Of a stretch of 64,000 nt of DNA, positions 51,675 to 60,871 are shown piece by piece. The stretch's first letter is position 1. Each line of letters starts with the position of its first letter. A model generated the notes under the pieces. The model was not told the DNA's origin. It did no database searches and was given only the letters and a program-made list of their open reading frames with translations. Position numbers and translations under genes: made by a program. This DNA is from Chloroflexota bacterium (GTDB lineage Bacteria; Chloroflexota; Anaerolineae; Promineifilales; Promineifilaceae): the NCBI GenBank assembly GCA_014584575.1, contig JACTMP010000018.1:1-64000 (forward strand), in the 5' to 3' direction.

Positions 51675-54404
51675 ATGGCACAAGAATGGCATCAAAAAGA
51701 GATTGCCGCGATTGAAGCGGAGTTAAGCGTTCCGGTGCAGACGGGGTTGACAGCGGCGGCAGCAAAGCAGCGGCTGGACACAATTGGCCCCAACGAGTTG
51801 CAGGAAAAGGGGCGCAAAAGTCCCTGGCTCATTTTATGGCAGCAAATCAGCAGCGTCATGGTGCTCATCTTGATCCTGGCAGCGGTGGTTTCTGCCTTCC
51901 TGGGCAAGGCTACCGAAGCTGCCGCCATTGCCGCCATTGTCGTCTTGTTTGCCCTGCTTGGCTTTGTGCAGGAGTACCGCGCCGAGCAGGCCATGGCTGC
52001 CCTGAAGCGCATGTCGGTGCCGGTGGTGCGGGCGCGGCGCGACGGCCGTACCACTGAAATCTCCGCCCGTGAACTGGTGCCCGGCGACGTGGTGCTGCTG
52101 GAAGCGGGCAACATTGTGCCCGCCGACCTGCGCCTGGCCGAAAGCGTCAATTTGCGCATCCAGGAAGCGGCGCTGACGGGTGAATCAGAGCCGGTGGAAA
52201 AGGAAACGGCCGTCCTAGCCAAAGCCGACATCCCCCTGGGCGACCGTAAAAATATGGCCTACATGGGCACCAACGTCACCTACGGCCGTGGCGTGGGCGT
52301 TGTCGTCGAAACGGGCATGAACACCGAACTGGGCAAAATCGCCGCCCTGATTCAAGAGGTGGAAGAGGGGCAAACCCCCTTGCAACAAAAGCTCGATCAG
52401 GTGGGCAAACTGTTGGCGGTCCTGGGTCTCCTCGCCGCCGCGCTGGTGCTGATGATTGGCGTGTTGAGCGGGGAGGCGTTGGATGAGATGTTTCTGACGG
52501 CCGTGAGCGTCGCCGTCGCTGTAGTGCCGGAAGGCTTGCCCGCCGTCGTCACCATCACCCTGGCGCTGGGGGCGCAGCGCATGTTGCGCCGCCGCGCCCT
52601 GGTGCGCAAACTGCCCGCCGTGGAAACGCTCGGCTCCGTCACCATCATCTGCACCGACAAAACCGGCACCCTCACCGAAAATCGCATGACTGTCACCGTC
52701 ATAGACGTGGCCGGGCACAGCCTGGAACTGGCGGGCACCGGCCATACGCCGCCCGCCCTGCAACTGATGGACGCCGATTCTCTGGCCCGCCAGCCCTCGG
52801 CCATTGCCGCCGCGCTGGCCATTGGCGCGCTCTGCAATGACGCCTCACTGCAACCTGACCCAGACACCGGCAAATATCAGGCGATGGGCGACCCGACCGA
52901 GGGGGCGCTGCTGGTGGCAGCGGCCCAGGCGCATGTGAACCTGGACGGTTTGCAGAAGGGGCTGCCCCGCGTCGCTGAGGTTCCTTTTGACTCTGACCGC
53001 AAGCGGATGACGACCGTCCACCAACTGCCCCCCGCGCGCGACACGCTGCCCAGGGCCGTGCAGCCTATCCTCACAGACGCTCCCTACCTGGTGTTCACCA
53101 AGGGGGCGGTGGATGGGCTGATGGATTGTTGTGACCGAGTGTGGGTCAACGGCCGTGCCGAACCGCTGGACGATGCCTGGCGAGGGCGCATCACCCTGGC
53201 CAATGAACAGATGGCCCAAAACGGCATGCGCGTCTTGGGCATGACCTTCCGCTGGCTGGAAGCCATCCCCGACGCCAAAACATTGCCCACGCTGGAAAAC
53301 AACCTGATCTTCCTGGGGCTGGTGGGCATGATTGACCCGCCGCGCCCGGAAGTGAAAACGGCCGTACACACCGCCCAGACCGCCGGCATTCGCCCCATCA
53401 TGATCACCGGCGACCACCCCTTGACGGCCCGGTTTATTGCCTATGACCTGGGGATTGCCACCAACGGCCGTGTCAAAACCGGCGAAAACCTGAACCAGAT
53501 GAGTCCGGCAGAACTGGCGGAAGCGGTGGCCGACGTCTCCGTTTATGCGCGGGTGACGCCGGAACACAAGCTGCGCATCGTGGAAGCGTTGCAGCAGGGT
53601 GGGCACATTGTGGCTATGACCGGCGATGGCGTCAACGATTCTCCCGCCCTGAAAAAGGCAGACATCGGCGTGGCCATGGGCATCACCGGCACCGATGTGG
53701 CCAAAGAAGCGTCCGAGATGGTACTGCTGGATGATAACTTTGCCACGATAGTCACGGCCGTAGAAGAAGGCCGCACCATCTACGACAACATCCGCCGCTT
53801 CGTCAAGTTTTCCATTGCCGGGAATGTGGGCAAAGTGGGCGTCATGCTCTTTGGCCCGCTGCTGGGCATGACGGTGGCGCTGCTGCCGCTGCAACTGCTC
53901 TGGCTGAACCTGCTCACCGATGGCCTGTTGGGCCTGGGGCTGGGCGTGGAACCGGCCGAAAAGGGCATTATGAAACGACCGCCCCGCTCGCCGCAGGCCA
54001 GCCTGTTCAGCGAAGGGCTGGGCTGGCACGTCATCTGGGTTGGCTGCCTGATCGCCATCATCGGGCTGGCTATCGGCTTCTTCTATTACACCCCCGGCGA
54101 CCAGACCTGGCAGACGATGATCTTCACCACCCTGGCCTTCTTGCAGATTGGGCAGGCGTTGGCTTCCCGTTCGACCCATACCTCGCTGTTCAGGATGGGG
54201 CTGCGCAGTAATATGCCCTTGCTGATATTGGCGCTGCTCACATTTGGCCTGCAACTGGTGGTTATCTACCTGCCATCGTTGGAACGCTTTTTCCAGGTAG
54301 ACCCTCTCTCATTGCCGGAACTGTTGGTCTGTCTGGCAGCGGGCAGTCTGGCTTTTGTAGCCATTGAAATAGAAAAATGGTGGCTGCGGCAGCGTGATGT
54401 GTGA
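51675..54404 (+). CDS. Type II P-type cation ATPase (Ca2+-ATPase-like)
   Basis: An ATP-driven cation pump of 909 residues. It has the N-terminal cation-ATPase domain, the actuator motif TGESEPV, membrane motif VPEGLPAVV (typical of PMCA/SERCA-like pumps), phosphorylation site CTDKTGTLT, KGA nucleotide-binding region and hinge MTGDGVNDSPALKKADIGVAMG, with four C-terminal helices. The likely ion is Ca2+, though Mn2+ or Na+ cannot be excluded. The start is uncertain: ATG 51675 is used, with a TTG at 51660 as alternative. The gene is rich in ACGGCCGT palindromes (at least eight). Confidence 0.92.
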   Translation: MAQEWHQKEIAAIEAELSVPVQTGLTAAAAKQRLDTIGPNELQEKGRKSPWLILWQQISSVMVLILILAAVVSAFLGKATEAAAIAAIVVLFALLGFVQEYRAEQAMAALKRMSVPVVRARRDGRTTEISARELVPGDVVLLEAGNIVPADLRLAESVNLRIQEAALTGESEPVEKETAVLAKADIPLGDRKNMAYMGTNVTYGRGVGVVVETGMNTELGKIAALIQEVEEGQTPLQQKLDQVGKLLAVLGLLAAALVLMIGVLSGEALDEMFLTAVSVAVAVVPEGLPAVVTITLALGAQRMLRRRALVRKLPAVETLGSVTIICTDKTGTLTENRMTVTVIDVAGHSLELAGTGHTPPALQLMDADSLARQPSAIAAALAIGALCNDASLQPDPDTGKYQAMGDPTEGALLVAAAQAHVNLDGLQKGLPRVAEVPFDSDRKRMTTVHQLPPARDTLPRAVQPILTDAPYLVFTKGAVDGLMDCCDRVWVNGRAEPLDDAWRGRITLANEQMAQNGMRVLGMTFRWLEAIPDAKTLPTLENNLIFLGLVGMIDPPRPEVKTAVHTAQTAGIRPIMITGDHPLTARFIAYDLGIATNGRVKTGENLNQMSPAELAEAVADVSVYARVTPEHKLRIVEALQQGGHIVAMTGDGVNDSPALKKADIGVAMGITGTDVAKEASEMVLLDDNFATIVTAVEEGRTIYDNIRRFVKFSIAGNVGKVGVMLFGPLLGMTVALLPLQLLWLNLLTDGLLGLGLGVEPAEKGIMKRPPRSPQASLFSEGLGWHVIWVGCLIAIIGLAIGFFYYTPGDQTWQTMIFTTLAFLQIGQALASRSTHTSLFRMGLRSNMPLLILALLTFGLQLVVIYLPSLERFFQVDPLSLPELLVCLAAGSLAFVAIEIEKWWLRQRDV

Positions 54405-54436
54405 GGTCTCTCTGGTCACGCATCACGCATCACACG
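54391..54436. repeat. gtgatgt/cacgcatcacg fold-back word repeat
   Basis: gcgtgatgtgtgagg pairs with cacgcatcacgcatcacacgtcac, overlapping the stop of the P-type ATPase. Confidence 0.75.
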
Positions 54437-54496
54437 TCACTGGCGGCGACCGATCCTCAATTTTTGTGATCCCTCCTTCCATGATATAGTTCCCCC

Positions 54497-54534
54497 CAGA
54501 CCTGACAGATTTCAAAAACCTGTCAGGTCTTCAG
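54497..54534. repeat. gacctgacag palindrome, copy 2
   Basis: cagacctgacagatttcaaaaacctgtcaggtcttc is a near-palindrome matching the copy at 34044-34076, just upstream of the membrane-fused phosphodiesterase gene. Confidence 0.8.
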
Positions 54535-54548
54535 AAGGAGGAAAACCC

Positions 54549-56498
54549 ATGAACACAAAAAATAACTTGCTCACCAATCCCTGGGCAGCGGTAGGGCTGC
54601 CCGCGCTGACCATTCTGTTAGGCGTACAACTGCTGCGGGCGCTGTTCCCGCTGCTGCTGTATGTGCTGGGCGACCGGATGGGGTGGACGGCCGTAGCCAT
54701 TGGCGCGTTAGCCCTCATCGTGTTTACATCCAGCTTCCTGGCCGAATTTCTGCGCCGATTTGTAGGAGCGCGGGTACTGCTGTTGGTGACGGTGTTGGGC
54801 GTGGGCATTACCCGGCTGGCCTTGCAGTTGTGGCCGAACGCGCCGTTGGCCTACCTGATTCTGTGCATTGTCGGCGCTATCTGTTTTGTCCTGTTTTTCC
54901 CCGTTTACCTGGCGGCGCTGCGCCCCCATGGCCGGCAAAACATGGTTACATTTGCCTATGGTTTGCAGATAGGCTTTATCCTCGTGGCCCTTCTGAACGG
55001 GCTGTACAACAGTTTTGAGTTCAACTGGCAGTCTGGCTGGCTGAACGGGCTGCTGGCCATCGTCCTGTTTTTGCTGCAAATGGGCAGCCTGGCCTTTGTG
55101 ATGAACAAACTGCCCCCGGCGGCAGCCGATCAGGATGCCCCTTTCCGGCAGGCGCTGCCCTGGGGCATGTTCGGCCCGTTTCTCTTCTTACAACTCCTGT
55201 TCTTCTTGAATCTGGCGCAGTTGTCGGCTATTGGCGGCTGGCAGTTGCCTTTAACGATGGCGCTGGCGCTGTTGGCCGGTGCGGTCGGATTAGTGGTGAT
55301 GGGCTACATCGCCACACGCGGGCGTCATGCGGCGCTGGTGTTGGTAACGGGGCTGGTGGTGGTGGCGCTGGCCTGGTTTGCGGAGTCCTCGCCGGTAGTC
55401 ACGGCCGTCTACCTCATTTTCGGCCAGATGGTGTTAGCCGCCATCCTCATGCTGGTTGTGCTCAACATTCGCGGCGGCGACCCCGAAGCGGCTTCGGGCC
55501 GCGCCCACACCATCCGCAATCTCACCATCGCCAACGGTATTGGTTGGATACTGTTTGTCATCTTCATCTTCCTCTATTACGCCGGTTACACGCTGCCCCT
55601 ATTCCCCAATACCGTCCTGCCGCCCATTGCTATCTTGCTGGTGGTGCTGGCGGGATTGGCCGCCAGCCGGGCTGCCGCCGAACCCACCCCCCCGGTTGTT
55701 TTTCGCAGCGGCCTGATTGTGCTGCTGGTCTTATTGGCGGTGGTGGTGTTTAAGTGGCTGACGTGGCAAACGCCAACGGCCGTGCCCGCCCCTGGCGGCC
55801 CCGTCCGTGTGCTGGTCTATAACCTGCACAATGGTGTCAATCCCTGGGGTCAGCTTGACCTGGAAGCCATCGCCCAAACGATTGAGTCGGAAAACCCAGA
55901 CGTGGTGGCGCTGCAAGAAGTGTCACGCGGCTGGATTGTGAACGGCTCGGCCGACATGCTGCAATGGTTAGAGCAGCGTTTGGGGATGCCTTACGTCTGG
56001 GGTGCTACCGCGAGCGGCAACTGGGGTAACGCCGTTTTTAGCCGTTACCCCATCCTCACCTCGGAAGTCCACGCCCTACCGCCCGATGATCTGCTGCTGC
56101 ATCGTGGTTTTATCTTTACAGAGATTGACATAAACGAAAGTGAACCGCTGCGCCTGATCAACACCCATTACCACCACCTGGACGATGGCAGCGCCATTCG
56201 GGTGGAGCAGACGGAAGCGTTATTGGGCTTTTGGAACGGCCGTGCCCACACCCTCATCATGGGCGACCTGAACGCCACGCCAACCACCCCGGAGATGCAA
56301 ATGTTCCGCGACGCCGGCTTCACCGACGCCATTGACGCCGCCGGTATTGTGCCCGGTTACACCTACTCTTCCACCGACCCCAACCGGCGGCTGGACTACA
56401 TCTGGTACACGGCCGATGTGGCCGCCAGCGACGTGGTCATCAACCCCAGTACCGCCTCCGACCACCTGGGCGTAGCTGCTACCGTCGGTAATCGGTAA
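54549..56498 (+). CDS. Membrane protein fused to an endonuclease/exonuclease/phosphatase domain
   Basis: A protein of 649 residues. About ten to eleven membrane helices (about 10-395) are followed by an extracytoplasmic or cytoplasmic EEP domain (about 417-645). Its motifs are LQEVSRGW (metal Glu), MGDLNATP and SDHLGV, with RRLDYIWY near the end. EEP enzymes cut phosphodiesters in nucleic acids, sphingomyelin or inositol phosphates. The membrane fusion suggests a lipid or extracellular substrate. An AAGGAGG site precedes the ATG. The last codons (TVGNR) and stop are encoded by a cggtaat word repeat. Confidence 0.85.
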   Translation: MNTKNNLLTNPWAAVGLPALTILLGVQLLRALFPLLLYVLGDRMGWTAVAIGALALIVFTSSFLAEFLRRFVGARVLLLVTVLGVGITRLALQLWPNAPLAYLILCIVGAICFVLFFPVYLAALRPHGRQNMVTFAYGLQIGFILVALLNGLYNSFEFNWQSGWLNGLLAIVLFLLQMGSLAFVMNKLPPAAADQDAPFRQALPWGMFGPFLFLQLLFFLNLAQLSAIGGWQLPLTMALALLAGAVGLVVMGYIATRGRHAALVLVTGLVVVALAWFAESSPVVTAVYLIFGQMVLAAILMLVVLNIRGGDPEAASGRAHTIRNLTIANGIGWILFVIFIFLYYAGYTLPLFPNTVLPPIAILLVVLAGLAASRAAAEPTPPVVFRSGLIVLLVLLAVVVFKWLTWQTPTAVPAPGGPVRVLVYNLHNGVNPWGQLDLEAIAQTIESENPDVVALQEVSRGWIVNGSADMLQWLEQRLGMPYVWGATASGNWGNAVFSRYPILTSEVHALPPDDLLLHRGFIFTEIDINESEPLRLINTHYHHLDDGSAIRVEQTEALLGFWNGRAHTLIMGDLNATPTTPEMQMFRDAGFTDAIDAAGIVPGYTYSSTDPNRRLDYIWYTADVAASDVVINPSTASDHLGVAATVGNR

Positions 56499-56562
56499 TC
56501 AGTTATCGGCCTATGTTATACTCCTGCCATTGATCATTTGCCGTTGATCATTGACCATTCAA
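56486..56562. repeat. cggtaat and tgatcattgac word repeats
   Basis: gtcggtaatcggtaatcagttatcgg, which contains the stop of the preceding gene, is followed by tgatcatttgccgttgatcattgaccatt. Two word families lie side by side in one gap. Confidence 0.75.
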
Positions 56563-56576
56563 ATAGGAGATGGGTC

Positions 56577-56882
56577 ATGCCGTCACCATTTCCCGGTATG
56601 GACCCTTAGCTGGAAGGGTATTTGTGGCCGGACGTGCATCATAGTTTGGCCACGCAAATTCGGGATCAATTAGCGCCTGCTATCCGGCCGCGTTATGTGG
56701 CCCGGCTGGAAATCCAGATGGTTTGGGATGCGACCGGGTTGGAAGTAGCCATTATGTACCCGGATGTGGAGGTGATGGAACGGGCGGAGCATCGGTTGGG
56801 TGAACCGGCGCCGGCCTTAACGTTAGATGCGCCACCGTTGACCCATCCCCACATTCCCCCTTCGCCCTATGCTGATACCTGA
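56577..56882 (+). pseudogene. Truncated DUF4058-family gene with in-frame stop
   Basis: From the ATG at 56577 (GGAG upstream) the frame reads MPSPFPGMDP, then TAG, then LEGYLWPDVHHSLATQIRDQ and onward. DUF4058 proteins start with this PSPFPGMDPYLE pattern, so the TAG replaces the Tyr codon TAC or TAT. The remaining frame ends at 56882, after only about 100 of the usual ~250 residues. It is therefore broken twice. The function of DUF4058 proteins is unknown. Confidence 0.78.
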
Positions 56883-56974
56883 TTTTAATATGCGTCACAC
56901 CTTTTTTGTTCCATTGCCCACCACAATGGCTGTGGTAAACTTCCACTTCGGAAAAACAAGGACAGGATTGTAGT

Positions 56975-57853
56975 GTGATAAGCATTCAAAACGTTACCAA
57001 GCAGTTCTACCAGTTCAAAGCTATTGATAATGTTTCTTTCACCATTCCCAGGGGCGAAGTAGTGGGATTGTTGGGGCCAAACGGGGCGGGCAAAACAACG
57101 CTGTTTAAGCTGATCGCCGGTATTTTGCAGCCCGACAAAGGCAAAATCTACCCTCATGCCGGGACGTGGCCGACCATCGGCTACAAGACCGACCGGCTGC
57201 TTTTCCCCAACCATCTACGTGTGAAGCAATACCTCAAAATTGTGACGGAGTTGAGCGGTGTGCCCCATTCCCAGACGGAGCGCGTCCTCACCGATGCCTT
57301 AGCCAGGGTAGATTTGCTATCGGCGGCCAACAAAAAAATTGGGGCCTGCTCCAAAGGGATGCGGCAGCGGTTGGGGCTGGCGCAGGCGCTCATCGGCGAC
57401 CCGCCGCTGCTGCTGCTGGATGAACCATCAAATGGGCTGGACCCGGCCGGTCAGGACGAGATGCACCGGCGCATTCAAGAGCTGCACGCCGCCGGGAAAA
57501 CGATTTTACTCAGTTCGCACCATCTCAATGAAGTGACCCAGGTTTGCACGCACCTGATTATTCTCAATCGCGGCCAGATTCATTACCAGAGCAGTATGGT
57601 GGATGCGCTTACCGTCAGCCCGTATGCCCTCATTGAAACGGACAGACCCATTATTAGCCCGCTGCTGCTGGCAGAGCTACATGCTCTGCATCCGGGTATT
57701 CAGGTGGAAGGCAGCCGCATTTATTTGCGAGACGCGGCCATGCGATTGCGGCGCGATATTCTGGCAATGGTGCTGCGCGCCGGTTATGACGTGCTGCACG
57801 TGGAGCAAAAACATATCACCCTGGCGGAAATTTATGCGGAGGCAGTGCAGTAA
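56975..57853 (+). CDS. ABC transporter ATP-binding protein
   Basis: A protein of 292 residues, an ABC-2-type ATPase (CcmA/NatA-like). The P-loop is GPNGAGKTT, the signature region CSKGMRQRLGLAQAL, Walker B LLLLDEPSNGLDPAG and His switch SSHHLNEV. The C-terminal ~70 residues are extra. The GTG start overlaps nothing and has AGGA nine bases upstream. Its stop overlaps the permease start (TAATG), so the two are one exporter, cargo unknown. Confidence 0.9.
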   Translation: MISIQNVTKQFYQFKAIDNVSFTIPRGEVVGLLGPNGAGKTTLFKLIAGILQPDKGKIYPHAGTWPTIGYKTDRLLFPNHLRVKQYLKIVTELSGVPHSQTERVLTDALARVDLLSAANKKIGACSKGMRQRLGLAQALIGDPPLLLLDEPSNGLDPAGQDEMHRRIQELHAAGKTILLSSHHLNEVTQVCTHLIILNRGQIHYQSSMVDALTVSPYALIETDRPIISPLLLAELHALHPGIQVEGSRIYLRDAAMRLRRDILAMVLRAGYDVLHVEQKHITLAEIYAEAVQ

Positions 57854-58671
57854 TGCGGCGAATCTGGACATTGACGAACTACTTTACGGCCTATCTGTTC
57901 CGCTCGCTGGCGGGCGTGGGGCTGGTGATTGCCACGCTGGCATTCTGGTTGTTGTTTTTTAATCCCCGGCAGCAGACGCCGGAGGCGGCGTATTATGTGT
58001 TAGTTATTGGCGTGTTTGGCGCGGGCATGGGGTTTCTGGTGACGATTATGCTGGCGACGCGGGCGAACCATGCCAACCTGTATCCCTGGGTGGTGCGCTT
58101 ACCGAGCCGGGTGGAGTACGTCACGGCCGTGTTCCTTAGCGCTTTCATCACCGCCCTCATCCTGCAACTGCTGTTGGCCGGGCTGGCGCTGGTGAATGGC
58201 CCCCAATTGGGATGGCAGCGCATTCTTGAAATTCCACCTGTCTGGCTCTCCCTGCTCATTCTCTCGATTGTGCTGGCGCTGCACGCCGCTGACCTGGTGG
58301 CGCGCGGCTGGTCGCGGGTTTATCTGTTTGGTCTGTTGGCGATCTTTTTATTTGCGCAAAGTATCCATAACAATACGGTGCGCAGCCTGATCATGCAGTT
58401 GAATCGGATGGCCTTAAGCCAGGGGTGGGCGGGTGTCAATGATACGCTGGCGAATTACGCCTTTACCTTAAACAGCAATGAGGTCAGCACGGTGGGGCAG
58501 TTGTTTGGCCTTATATTCTGGCCTTTCCGGGCGCTGGCGGAAGCAACGGTAAGCGGCTACTTTACCTCCACCCAGGCATTAGCCCCGGCTATTTTGCTGC
58601 TGTATGCTACCATCTTGTTCATGTTGGCCGCCGATTTGTTTGCCAACAAAGACCTGGCATTTGTGGAGTAG
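57853..58671 (+). CDS. ABC-2-type permease
   Basis: A protein of 272 residues with six predicted membrane helices and short loops. No sequence family is evident beyond the ABC-2 membrane style. Translational coupling to the ATPase upstream makes it the permease. Charged residues are concentrated in the cytoplasmic loops (RATRANHANLYPWVVRLPSR). Confidence 0.8.
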   Translation: MRRIWTLTNYFTAYLFRSLAGVGLVIATLAFWLLFFNPRQQTPEAAYYVLVIGVFGAGMGFLVTIMLATRANHANLYPWVVRLPSRVEYVTAVFLSAFITALILQLLLAGLALVNGPQLGWQRILEIPPVWLSLLILSIVLALHAADLVARGWSRVYLFGLLAIFLFAQSIHNNTVRSLIMQLNRMALSQGWAGVNDTLANYAFTLNSNEVSTVGQLFGLIFWPFRALAEATVSGYFTSTQALAPAILLLYATILFMLAADLFANKDLAFVE

Positions 58672-58737
58672 GGGCGAGGCAGCCGGGAATTACATAGCCG
58701 GTAACAAGAAAAGTAACATACCGGCTGCCTCGCCCCG
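58672..58737. repeat. ggggcgaggcag fold-back repeat, copy 2
   Basis: ggggcgaggcagccgg pairs with ccggctgcctcgcccc around a 34-nt centre containing a second inverted pair. Related to 50812-50885. It lies between the permease and the Cys-rich protein gene. Confidence 0.85.
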
Positions 58738-58755
58738 CCATTAGGAGAAAATGGG

Positions 58756-58968
58756 ATGGAATGCTGGCATTGTGAACGGCCGTCACACGCGAACTGTAAA
58801 TTTTGTGGCCGGGCAGTGTGCAAGGCCCACGCCCAGGAAAAACCGTATATTATTCACACGTATCGCACCTCGGCCGACGTTTACAAGGCCATCGTCGTGG
58901 CCGGCGCTGTCTGGTGTGGTGTTTGCAACCCTCAGCAAGACCCCGTGGCGTTGTTGAATCTGGAATAA
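58756..58968 (+). CDS. Small Cys-rich zinc-binding protein (DUF2180-like)
   Basis: A protein of 70 residues with CWHCERP, CKFCGRAVCKAH and the late WCGVCNP, giving seven Cys and two His that could hold two zinc ions. It resembles the DUF2180 Cys-rich family. The ATG has AGGAG upstream. The role is unknown. It lacks membrane helices. Confidence 0.75.
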   Translation: MECWHCERPSHANCKFCGRAVCKAHAQEKPYIIHTYRTSADVYKAIVVAGAVWCGVCNPQQDPVALLNLE

Positions 58969-58987
58969 AAAGCGTGGGACAGAGACA

Positions 58988-59011
58988 CCGGGCGGCGGGA
59001 TAGCCGCCCGG
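58988..59011. terminator. GC-rich hairpin between convergent genes
   Basis: CCGGGCGGC-gggata-GCCGCCCGG is a perfect 9-bp stem. It separates the convergent Cys-rich gene and lipoprotein gene. There is no T-run on either strand. Confidence 0.7.
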
Positions 59012-59034
59012 CTGCCCATGACTGTTTAATCTGA

Positions 59035-60687
59035 TTACGGGAGCACAATCTGTGGCTGCCAGTGGAAATGGTGGGGTTCGGCGCCCAACACGGCCGTCAC
59101 GTCATACAAATAGTCGCCATCAGCCGGGGCATAATAGACACGGCCGTATTCCTGCGTCACCATCACCACGCCGTACCCATCTTTTGACCAAAATGCCGTC
59201 GCCGCGCCGGGCAGAAACTGCACCGGCGGCGAGGCATTTACCCGTTCTGGCGTTTCATTAAACGAAACCAGATGGTACGCGCCTGCTGCCGTGTTGAGCG
59301 CATCCTGGGCAAACAAGACGTAGGCAAAACGGCCGTCGTCCAGATTTTGCCCACCAGCCGCCCCCAAATTCTGGGTGGATAACACCACCGATTCCTCCAT
59401 CACAATCGTGTTTTGCTCCGGCTGGAAGCGCCACAGTTCGGCGCGGGGCTGGAATGTGCCCGTGCCCGTTTCCGAGCGCAAGACAAAGAGGCGCGCATCT
59501 GGCATCCACGTTACCTCGGTGGGGAATTCGTTCACGTAAACGAAGGAATCGGGCACATCCACCAGGGCGCGGGTGGGCACATCAAAAACGGCGCGGTTGC
59601 CGCCTTCCCAGCCACCCTTCCACAACAGCAGGTAACGGCCGTTGTTCGCCCACTCAATTGGCGAATAAACGGCCAGATTGGCCATATCCGGCGCCTGTTC
59701 ATTAAACGGGCGGTTTTGAATGAGTTGTTCCGACTCCCGCCCGGCCAGATTTTGCAGCCAGACGGCGGTGTTGTCATTCCACACAAACAAATTGTTATCC
59801 GGGTGCCAGGCCAGACCACCACAATAACGCTCACATGCCCCCACATCGGTGATCGTCCCCGGCGTCCCGCCGCCGGTTGGCAGAAAATAAATACGCCGCA
59901 CCGGTTCGCCGCTCTCCTGCACCGCATACGCGCCATTCAAACTGCCTCCCTGGAAAGCCACATGGCGGGCATCGGGCGACAGCGCCAGTCCGGCCAGGTT
60001 GTCCACGCGGGGCACAATGCGCCAGGTCTGGTTGCTGACCAAATCCATGAACCACAATTCATGCTGTGTGTCCAGATCGGGATATTGGTGGTCATCTCCG
60101 GCGGTGTTGGTGCGGGTAACAGGGATGGAAGCGGTCAGTCGGGCCACAACCGCCCGTTTGCCGTCGGCGCTGACGGAGAAATCGGTCAGGTCGCCCACCG
60201 CCGGGTTCCACTGGCTGGCATTGTCACGAACGCGCTGTTCAGGCAAGGGGCCGGGCAGCAGCACTTCAATCTGGCCTGTCTGGTGATTCCACCGCTTAAA
60301 CGCGCCATCGGCCAGGAAGAGCAGATCGCGGCTGGCGGCAGGCAATGGGCTGCCGGTAATGGCCTGCACCGGAGGATTGGTGGCGGGGGTGGCTGCCGGA
60401 GTACTCATTTCGGTGGCGGTGGCGGCCAGCGTGGGGGTTGGTTCCGGGGTGGATTCAGCGCCAGGCACGGCCGTTTCGCCGCTCACTTCTCCGGGGGCTA
60501 AGGTGGGGGACACGGCCGTGTCCCCTCCCCCGCCAACAGGTGTGCCAATCTCGCCCACGTTCACATTGGGCGGTGGCAAAATAGGCGTCGGTTCCACTTC
60601 TGGCTCTGCACTACAGGCTGCCAGGAACATCAGCGCCAAAAGCCCGGTCAAAACGAATAGAAATCGCAGGGTTAATGATTGTTTCAT
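59035..60687 (-). CDS. Beta-propeller lipoprotein
   Basis: A protein of about 550 residues. A lipoprotein signal (about 1-25) ends with the lipobox LAAC, followed by a Pro/Thr/Ala-rich linker (about 30-120). The rest looks like a TolB/WD40-type propeller: repeated LSPDARHVAFQGG-like blades, WHPDNNLFVWND, WANNGRYLLLWK and WMPDARLFVL. It is probably displayed on the cell surface and binds a protein or polymer. The ATG at 60687 has GAGG upstream, and a longer upstream frame is rejected. No catalytic motif is visible. Confidence 0.82.
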   Translation of the reverse strand: MKQSLTLRFLFVLTGLLALMFLAACSAEPEVEPTPILPPPNVNVGEIGTPVGGGGDTAVSPTLAPGEVSGETAVPGAESTPEPTPTLAATATEMSTPAATPATNPPVQAITGSPLPAASRDLLFLADGAFKRWNHQTGQIEVLLPGPLPEQRVRDNASQWNPAVGDLTDFSVSADGKRAVVARLTASIPVTRTNTAGDDHQYPDLDTQHELWFMDLVSNQTWRIVPRVDNLAGLALSPDARHVAFQGGSLNGAYAVQESGEPVRRIYFLPTGGGTPGTITDVGACERYCGGLAWHPDNNLFVWNDNTAVWLQNLAGRESEQLIQNRPFNEQAPDMANLAVYSPIEWANNGRYLLLWKGGWEGGNRAVFDVPTRALVDVPDSFVYVNEFPTEVTWMPDARLFVLRSETGTGTFQPRAELWRFQPEQNTIVMEESVVLSTQNLGAAGGQNLDDGRFAYVLFAQDALNTAAGAYHLVSFNETPERVNASPPVQFLPGAATAFWSKDGYGVVMVTQEYGRVYYAPADGDYLYDVTAVLGAEPHHFHWQPQIVLP

Positions 60688-60871
60688 AGTCAGTCGCCTC
60701 ACTTGTACTGAGATAAATTTACTGGCAGGAGTGTAAAACAGGTGGTGCGCCTTTACCATACGAACAGGCAATAAAGCGACCACGATAAGCAACTATCTCG
60801 TTCGTAGTAAGCGATTTATCGCCTAAAACGGCAATAAATTGCCTACTACGAGCGGGCCTTGAGGAGGATAA

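Noticed and set aside
52845..54254. 469-codon minus-strand open frame over the P-type ATPase
   Set aside because: Antisense to a gene with every P-type ATPase motif. Low-complexity His/Gln/Arg translation.
59413..60501. Long open frame opposite the beta-propeller lipoprotein gene
   Set aside because: Antisense shadow of a well-supported lipoprotein gene, with no start signal or family features.
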